A DNA stretch of 64,000 bases from Pyrus communis (Eukaryota > Streptophyta > Magnoliopsida > Rosales > Rosaceae), in NCBI RefSeq assembly GCF_963583255.1, contig NC_084804.1, forward strand, positions 20,900,061 to 20,964,060, in the 5' to 3' direction. Shown here one piece after another: positions 52,381-61,300 of this stretch. Made by a program: the position numbers and the translations under genes. The notes below the pieces were generated by a model. The model was not told the DNA's origin, did no database searches, and was given only the letters and a program-made list of their open reading frames with translations. The number at the start of each line of letters is the position of its first letter. Position 1 is the stretch's first letter.

Positions 52381-54230
52381 GGCTCCCTTGCGGCTGTTGT
52401 GGGCCAGCCGCCACCACCCTTAGTTCCAGTAAGCTCCCACTTTGTTGTCGACTCAAGCAACCTCGTCTCCGCATGCTCTTCAGCACTGTCCTCCTTCTCT
52501 TCTACCGGACTCGCCACAGTTGCCAATTTCCTAGATAGATACAATTCCAAGGTTTTTCCTTCAGCATTTCCTGCCCCCAGCTTGTTTCTTTTGAGCGAAC
52601 AGTGATTTGTCTCCAGACTACCCCTCTTTGCCCCACAACTCCACCCTCCATCCGAACTCCAGTGTTGCCCACTAGTCTCACTCCTCGGCATGCCCTCCCT
52701 CCCTCGCAAATTCTGCCTAGCCGACGAAGCCATCGGCTCTGGAACATAAGACTTTCCCCAATTCGGGGCGCCTTTGGTAATTTTTGTAGTGTGTCCACCT
52801 TTTCCCCTGATTGGGCCTTGAGCAACTTCTCCCGTTTCCTCTAACTCTTGGTCTCGGTCTGCCTGGGTAAGATAAAGTGGGTTAGGTAAATTAAATATGG
52901 TAGTGGATTGAGGGCCCAAACACCCAATTCCCATTAACACTTGCTGGGCCATCTGGGCCATGTTTCCATCTATCACCCACTATTGGGAGCTCCCATCCTG
53001 ACCCTCCTTTCTATTCTTCATCCTTTGCCACTTTTTCTGACTTCTCCTTGGATTGTGTGCCTCCACTTGACTTGTTGTCCCCCTCACTGGTTCTTCATCT
53101 TCCTGACGCTCCGTCTCCACCGTGAACCCCACGCGCCGCTGCGTATTGCGCTGTTCCTCTCCTCTGATAGTACCAGCATGTCTCATTTCTCCCAACTTAA
53201 CCACCAGCGGTTTTGGCTTAATTATTTCCTCTCTAATAGGCCCCGTTTTCGTCCATTCACCATACCCTACTGTGGAGCTCTGCCCATTCTCAAAAGAACA
53301 CTCGGTATTTGCATGTCCTATCCTCCCACATTTATAGCAAAAATCCTGGAGTCTTTCATATCGGAATTCAATCCACGAGTCCTTGTTACTCTCCCGCGGT
53401 ATCCAACATCCTTTAGCTAAAGGCATTTTTGTATTAACCATCACCCGCACCCTGAGGAAGCCCCGAGCCTTTGCCAAATCCTCAATCTCCAATACCTCTC
53501 CAATCTCTTTGGCCAGACGTCGTACATTGGTTTCTGTACATAAGCATAAAGGCACCCCCCGGATTTGAACCCAGAAGGGAACCAGCTCCATGGGAATTTC
53601 CTCTATTGCTAGATCTGCTGGCCATCGTTTAATAGAAAAATTCTGCTTCATAACCGCCCATGGTACTTGACTCAAAATCCGCTCAGCCGAGCTTTCATCC
53701 TGCACTGTGATGATAAAAGTGTTTCCATGAGCCCATTTGACTTCAAAATCCCCCATTTCCTTCCACCCAGCTCTCAGGATGTTTCTGATTCCCCATTTAT
53801 TTAACACTTTGTTGGTTAGGGCAGTTCCCACCAGCTTAATCCCTCGCTCCATATTCGTTACCTCCATCGACTTCTCCAGGTGGACCACCAGTTCCTCCAC
53901 CTCTTGACTCGTCATTTTCCAGCTGCTTTCCTTGTCTCCTCTTTCCTGGCGATCAGTTCTTCTGCAGTTTGCTGTTTTAAACTCAGATGTTCCCTTGGAC
54001 CCCCACTTGTTATTTCTTACCTCTATTCTGTTCCTTGGTTGCCTTTTTTCTATCTGAACTGCAAGCAGCAAAACCACAGAGAAAATTGTGATTTTTGGGC
54101 CTCTGTGTCTTCCTTCAGGATTTCTCCTCCTGCGCCATAAATTCGATTTGGCAGTAGGTGGGCTGCCATTAATTTCATTGCCTTTGGTAGGTGACCTCCC
54201 ATAATAAATACCCCCAACCCCCTCCATCAA
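52377..54230 (-). pseudogene. LINE ORF1 (gag-like RNA-binding protein), one in-frame TAG
   Basis: One frame runs 54230-52377 with a single stop, TAG at 52982-52980 (context CAA TAG TGG). The likely start is the ATG at 53915 (MTSQEVEELV), because upstream residues look like leader. A DUF4283-like core (WAHGNTFIITVQ, WPADLAIEEIP, FWVQIRGVPL) is followed by the zinc knuckle CYKCGRIGHANTEC (about 53349-53307). The 199 codons after the TAG are hydrophilic. The frame ends at TGA overlapping the ORF2 start (ATGA). ORF1 proteins package LINE RNA. The TAG may be a mutation, a true end or a readthrough site. Confidence 0.82.
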
Positions 54231-54474
54231 ATTTGGGTGGAAGAATTACCTCACCCCTCCCCCACTCCTCGACTCACCAAACAACGGGACAGCCTAACCT
54301 CAAACAACAGGATCGCACTTAGTCTCACCTCAAAACCCAGCTACCCCACTGCAGACAACACAGAGAATGGGAACCTGAACCAAACACCTAGCACACTCCC
54401 ACACGGAGAGAAGGGACACTCACCACGGAGGGCTCCCACAGCGGAGAGAACAAGGGACCATTTATTGACAAGTC

Positions 54475-55397
54475 ATTTTTTTGGAAAAGCACTTCAGTAA
54501 TCCTCTTTCTACCTGTTGAATGAATGGTTCAGCTGCTAGGATTAGATGAAATTATTTTTTATTTTTTTAATTTTTTTGAAAGCAACCTCAAGCGGTGGAA
54601 GTATCAATGCTTCCTGTGAACTTTCTGATTCTCATTGATGAAAACGTAACCTTTACATGGCTTTATTCACAAGGAGACCTACAGTTACAAGAGTCCTGTA
54701 GCAGGTGAACCATTTACATAAATTAAATGCAATTTACAAATAATAATCCCATCTAATCCTAGCAGCATGTTGAGTAAATGGTTCAGCTCTACCCAATCAA
54801 ACAAGTCAAGCGGTGTATTTTTCTTCCAATTTCCAATCAAGCAAGTCAAGTGGTGTATTTTTCTTCCAATTTCAATCACGTCTACAAGAGAAATGAAATA
54901 TTTGTATCATCATTTGTATCATCTTTCTAATAAAGGTATAACCCACAGACACATGCATGTCCCATCTCCTAAGAGATGGTACAAATATAGTGTAAGAGTA
55001 ACAATTTTACTACTATAAACCTACTTTTTCTGCAATTCTCTTTCAAGCCCAAAATCTTCATTTGGACGTATATTTCCATTCTAATACTGTAATAAAGGCC
55101 AAACTTCTAGACTTTTGGTAGGCCACCAATAGACATTATAAAGCAAATATAAAAATAATGCAAGGAATCAGAGTGAATGGCAAACAGCAATGTATAATAA
55201 TGAGAGCTCAACTCTCACCGTCAAACAAACATTTTTGGCTGGCAAGTTTATCTGTTTCCTCATGACCCTTTACTCTTCTTTCTTACTTCAAGTCTTCCTT
55301 CTTAATCTCCTTAATATACAAAATTTATTTTATTACATATTAGTATCTCCTCACTATTTCTAACTACTCTTCATTCATTGAGCTTCAACAACCAGAC
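54475..55397. other. Spacer upstream of the LRR gene with a small inverted-repeat insertion
   Basis: GCTGCTAGGATTAGATG (54532) is inverted at 54742-54766, bounding a roughly 235-bp insertion flanked by GTTGAxTxAATGGTTCAG direct repeats. A 39-bp duplication (TCAAGCGGTGTATTTTTCTT) follows at 54797-54875. The remaining sequence up to 55397 should hold the LRR gene promoter, but no clear TATA box can be singled out. Confidence 0.5.
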
Positions 55398-58300
55398 ATG
55401 ACTACCTTCTCTTTCTTTTCTTCACTTCTGATCTCAACATTTTTGGTGCATTTATGTTTGTACCATTATAAGGTTGAAGCCTTGGAGATAATCATAGGTG
55501 GAGGAGGAGGTGAGGCCAGCCCTCCTGCTCCCTCCCCTGAATACGAAGATTGTCCTCCCCCTCCTCCCCCTCCATGCCCGCCGCCTCCTCCATCACTGCC
55601 ACTGCAGCCACCTCCAAAACTACAGTCTCCACCACCGCCAATGCCACCAAAATCACCGCCGCCACCTTCCTCCGGCCCCTTTGAAAGCGAGCGACTTGAA
55701 GTTGCCTTCAATGTGGTTAAAAGGTTCGTAGCAAAAATCAAGTCCGACCCAAAGGGCTTCGCAAAGACATGGCAGGGTCCAAATATTTGCAGATACAAGG
55801 GCTTTGTCTGCGCCATTCATCCTGTCTACAAGCAGAAAACAGTCTCCGGTATAGACATCAACGGGGCTATGTTGGGTGGTTACAACAATAAACTTCCACT
55901 CGATGGCTTCCTTGACAAGTTAGAAGATTTGGTGTTCTTCCATGCAAACTCCAACAACTTCACAGGCTCAGTCCCGATTGGCACTGCCATGCTTCGATAC
56001 TTCTACGAGCTCGATCTCAGCAACAACAAGCTATCCGGAGGGTTTCCGTACGAGGTTTTAACAGCAACAAATTTGACATTTTTGGACCTCCGGTTCAACT
56101 TCTTTGCCGGTCCGGTCCCAGCCCGAGTCATCAAACTAGACGTTGATGTGCTATTCCTCAACAACAACGGTTTCACTCAGCAGATCCCTGACTATCTTGG
56201 CTCCTCACCTGCCCATTACTTCACTTTTGCCAACAACAATTTCACCGGTCCGATCCCAAGAAGCATTGGTCAAGCATCCAGAACCCTTTATGAGGTTCTC
56301 TTCCTTGGGAACCAACTTTCAGGTATGGTCCAAAATTTCGATAATATTAAAAAAAAAAAATCGCAGTCTTTTTTAATTATTTGTTTATTTTAGGATGCTT
56401 TAGATTTTGACCCTTACAATCCATTATTTCTAGATAAAAACTCATCTATCTTTAAAAATTCAGTTTAAGCCCAAATTTAAAATTTGCAAATATATAGAAA
56501 CACTATTGACCTATTAATACAACTTATTTACACTAATGTCACTCATACTTTATGGTCTCTTTTCCAAATTCCTAAATTTATGCCAAATTTAAAGTAGTAG
56601 AAAAAGTAAAATAAAATGAAAAAAGTGTTTGCATTAACAGTATCTATTGCAAACTAGAAAAGTAGTTTTTTTTTTTTGAGATATATTTTGTAGCAATTTT
56701 ATGCATATTAATTGGTAGGTAAATTAGTTTGTTCCAATTATTTAAAAAAAAAATACTACACCTATATTATATATTTTGAATCAAATAACATTCCTCTAAC
56801 TTGTAGGTAAATTATTTTCTATGTATTTTTATATGTGTTAGACACGTTTTGTTGTTGTATAAACATGAGTGGAACATAATATTGTTGATTTTATACATCA
56901 AACTGCATTTCTTTTGTTACAGGTAAATTATTTTCCATGCACAAGTACTTATGTTAGGCAAGTTCTGTTGTTGGTACATACAATATTTTGTGTCATTGTA
57001 AAGAAAGATTACATTACACCCATGGTATAATTGTTGTAGGTAAATTATTGGAAATTAATTTGTAGTTAGGTTATGAACATTTTGCATCATTGGAAATGAA
57101 CATTTCAAAGAGTAGGTAGGTAAATTAATTTTTCTAATTATATAAAAAAAATTACACTACACCTAGTTATATTTAATTTTTCCAATTATTAAAAAAATTT
57201 CTACTACAACCAACCAAATAACATTTCTCTAACTTGTAGGTAAATTATTTTTCATGTATTGTTAGAAATGTTAGGCACAGTTTGTTGTTGTATAAACATG
57301 GGTGTAACATAGTATTTTTAATACTATGCATCAAACTACATTTCTTCTTAATATAGGTAAATTATTTTCCATGTATTAGTAAATATGTGTCACATCCCCG
57401 CCCGGGGCGGATCACTTCCCGGGCCTACTCCACCACCGTAGCACGATATTGTCTGCTTTGGGTGTCACAACCCGTCCCGGAATTTTTAATTCCGAGGACG
57501 TGAAGTTACCAAGATGCCCTTAAACGGGACTAAGGGGCGTAAAGTTGGCATTAGTTTTTACCTGAAGTTCCTAAACTAATGTTAATTGGAATATTCATTA
57601 GTTTTAGGGACTTAAATTTAAGACTTAGATGTAACATCCCGTCCCGGGATTTATTAAAACGTACGTATGAATTTACGATTTTACCCCCTAGTCGTTATTT
57701 TACGTGTATTTTTGTGTTGTGTGGTGTTGTGGGACCACCCACACTCATACATTTTCTTTTTCTTTCCGGGATTCCCTCCCTCATTCCCTCACTCTGTCTT
57801 CTCTGTCTACTCTCTCTCTCTCTCTCTCTTCCTCCCCGAGTTCATCTTCTTCTTCTCCTTCTACACACGGACACACATACAAACCAACTCAAACCTTCAC
57901 CAATCGAGAAACCAAGTACCGGCCCACAGAAGCAAAGCCGTGCGGTAGCCCCCTTTCGGGCGGGGAATGCCAAAGCGGACAATATCTTCGGAGTTGAAGG
58001 GTCGGGATGTGACAATTTGGTATCAGAGCCGGACTCGTGCTGGTTCGATGTGCCGACGGGGACGTCGGGCACCCCTACGGGGGGAGGATGTTACATCCCA
58101 CATCGGCCACACGAGGGTCGAGTCCTGGCCTTATAAGTCCATGCCTGGCTCCTTAACTTCGAAGAGGCCTTTTGTGGGCGCCCAGTAGGGGTGTGGCAGG
58201 CGCTGGGCTACGGCCCAAGTACCGGCCCACAGAAGCAAAGCCGTGCGGTAGCCCCATTTCGGGCGGGGAATGCCAAAGCGGACAATATCTTCGGAGTTGA

Positions 58301-61300
58301 AGGGTCGGGATGTGACAATTTGAGGCTTGGTAAACCTATCCCACATCGGCCACACGAGGGTCGAGTCCTGGCCTTATATATCCATTCGCAACCTTGTTGG
58401 TTACCAAGACGCGTTCCGCGGAGGGAACAAAACCGTGAGGGGTGGGTCTGGAGGTCCGAGGACGCTCCTGCCCCCAAAACGGACAATATCTGTTGGGTTG
58501 TGGGCCAGAGCCACGGCTGCTGCGTGTTACTCCCAAGACGCGTTTTGTGGACAGACCCGGAGGGGTGGTAGGCGCTGGCTTCGGCTGAGTACCGGTCCAC
58601 AGGAACAAAACCGTGCGGTAGCCCTGCCTTCGGGCCAGGGAATGCCAAAGCGGACAATATCTTGGTAACGGCGGGTTCGGATGTGACAATTTGGTATCAG
58701 AGCCGGACTCGTGCTGGTGGTATGCCGACGGGGACGTCGGGCTCCCTAAGGGGGGTGGATAGGCTTGGTAAACCTATCCCACATCGGCCACACGAGGGTC
58801 GAGTCCTGGCCTTATATATCCATTCGCAACCTTGTTGGTTACCAAGACGCGTTCCGCGGAGGGAACAAAACCGTGAGGGGTGGGTCTGGAGGTCCGAGGA
58901 CGCTCCTGCCCCCAAAGCGGACAATATCTGTTGGGTTGTGGGCCAGAGCCACGGCTGCTGCGTGTTACTCCCAAGACGCGTTTTGTGGACAGACCCGGAG
59001 GGGTGGCAGGCGCTGGCTTCGGCTGAGTACCGGTCCACAGGAACAAAACCGTGCGGTAGCCCTGCCTTCGGGCCAGGGAATGCCAAAGCGGACAATATCT
59101 TGGTAACGACGGGTTCGGATGTGACAATAGAACTAGGTTTATATGTTATAACTTGATGATTTGGGGATTGGGTAGGACCCCACATCCCTCAAATCTCTCC
59201 CCCATTTCTGCATCTTGTCTCTCTCTCTCTCTCCTCCCTCACAAACCTCTCATTCTCTCTCAGTTATCTCTCTCTCCTTTGAACTCACACGGATCACCCA
59301 CAAAACCACCCTAAAACTATACCAACGAAGGATCTAAGACCACCATCGTACTCCTGAAGACCACACGAACACGATGGTACCAATTTTAGGTGAGTTTCAC
59401 TTCGGAAAACATGGATTTCAATTTCACCGTGTGTGTGCACTGTTCATGCACACGTAAAACTTGATGTTTTTGGGATTTTGGAGCTTGTAGGAAGCTTGGT
59501 GAGGTCCTAAGGAGCCTCGGAGTACTTCGTTGGAGAAGTTTGGACGTCGGGATCATTGTGGTCAATGTTTGCCGGAGCTTTTGAGGGGTTTTCCGGCAAA
59601 TCCACGGTGAGTTAGGGGTCGAGGCAGGTATGGATGTGTTCGTCTCGTCAATACCTTCATTTTGATATATAGTACGTCGAAAATGGTTAAGAAATGAAGA
59701 AGTTATGACACTTTGAAGTTTACCTAGAAATTCCGGCAAAACACCCACCTTCGGCGAAACCAGTCCGGCGACGCGAGGAAGAAGACGCGCGCGTGGGCAG
59801 CACGTGAACAGGGCGCGTGGGGGCGCGTGAGAGCTCCAAATTGATGATAGTATTTCAATCGTATCCCCAAACGTATTTCATACGTATATCAAATGTATTT
59901 CATACATATATCAAATGTATTTCAAATGTAGCTTACCTGGGCCTCCTCAGCACCATGCAACAGTATGCATAATTATGGTAATGCACATATTAAAATATGA
60001 TGCATATATGACAGGATATTTAATTCATATTTCTTTTAAAATATGTTTTCTGGGAAATACGTCAAGCATACGTATATATATATATATATACTGAAAAATA
60101 ACTGCCCACTCACTGATAAGTAGCCGGCTCGTAACCCTCACGCCTAGTTTGGTTACATTCGTCGTTCGTACAAGTTTCACCTATAACAGAATAATTATAA
60201 AATCATCATTTAAACGCACATACATTAAACATTCGTCAATAACTTTTTCATACGTTGCTCAATTTGGGTGTATGAATATACCACGGTGATCTACACGACG
60301 TCACGAACACGTGACAATTTTCACAACTCAATTTGGAGCTCTCACGCGCCCCCACGTGCCCTGTTCACGCGCTGCCCACGCCCGCGTCTTCTTCCTCGTG
60401 TCGCCAGACTGGTTTCGCCAGAGGTGGGTGTTTTGCCGGAATTTCTAGGTAAACTTCAAAGTGTCATAACTTCTTCATTTCTTAACCATTTTCGATGTAC
60501 TATATATCAAAATGAAGGTATTGACGAGACGAACACATCCATACCTGCCTCGACCCCTAACTCACCGTGGATTCCCCGGAAAAACCCTCGAAAGCTCCGG
60601 CCAACATTGACCACAATGATCCCGACGTCCAAACTTCTCCAACGAAGTACTCCGAGGCTCCTTAGGACCTCACCAAGCTTCCTACAAGCTTAAAAATCCC
60701 AAAAACATCAAGTTTTACGTGTGCATGAACAGTGCACACACACGGTGAAATTGAAATCCATGTTTTCCGAAGTGAAACTCACCTAAAATTGGTACCATCG
60801 TGTTCGTGTGGTCTTCAGGAGTACGATGGTGGTCTTAGATCCTTCGTTGGTATAGTTTTAGGGTGGTTTTGTGGGTGGTCCGTGTGAGTTCGAAGGAGAG
60901 AGAGAACTGAGAGAGAATGAGAGGTTTGTGAGGGAGGAGAGAGAGAGAGACAAGATGCAGAAATGGGGGAGAGATTTGAGGGATGTGGGGTCCTACCCAA
61001 TTCCCAAATCATCAAGTTATAACATATAAACCTAGTTCTAAGTCTTAAATTTAAGTCCCTAAAACTAATGAATATTCCAATTAACATTAGTTTAGGAACT
61101 TCAGGTAAAAACTAATGCCAACTTTACGCCCCTTAGTCCCGTTTAAGGGCATCTTCGTAACTTCATGTCCTCGGAATTAAAAATTCCGGGACGGGTTGTG
61201 ACATTGGGCTTACCATTCCCTCATGGTTTTGTTTTTGGGAACTCACACGAGAACTTCCCGATGGGTCACCCATCCTGGGAGTGCTCTCGCGCGCTACTCG

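Larger units (their letters stand above)
48061..54461 (-). mobile_element. Near-full-length L1-type LINE with 13-bp target duplication
   Basis: Read on the minus strand it has a 5' leader, ORF1 (gag-like, CCHC), ORF2 (endonuclease, RT, zinc finger, RNase H), a 3' UTR and a poly(A) tract (48061-48082, T-rich on plus). TTATTGACAAGTC occurs at both edges (48048-48060 and 54462-54474), fixing the insertion exactly at 6401 bp. ORFs are long with very few lesions, so it is recent. Confidence 0.95.

Noticed and set aside
48290..54140. Plus-strand frames of 60-160 codons across the LINE
   Set aside because: All overlap the long minus-strand ORFs with recognised LINE domains.
55466..55816. Gly-rich antisense frame over the LRR exon
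   Set aside because: It is the shadow of the proline-rich coding segment on the other strand.
57579..59185. Multiple 110-185-codon frames sharing repeated protein strings
   Set aside because: The repeated strings come from the duplicated TRIM LTR modules, which are non-coding.
59386..60693. Two similar frames (minus 59748-59386 and plus 60268-60693) that look like a gene pair
   Set aside because: They are the two inverted arms of one element read from opposite strands; no known domain.
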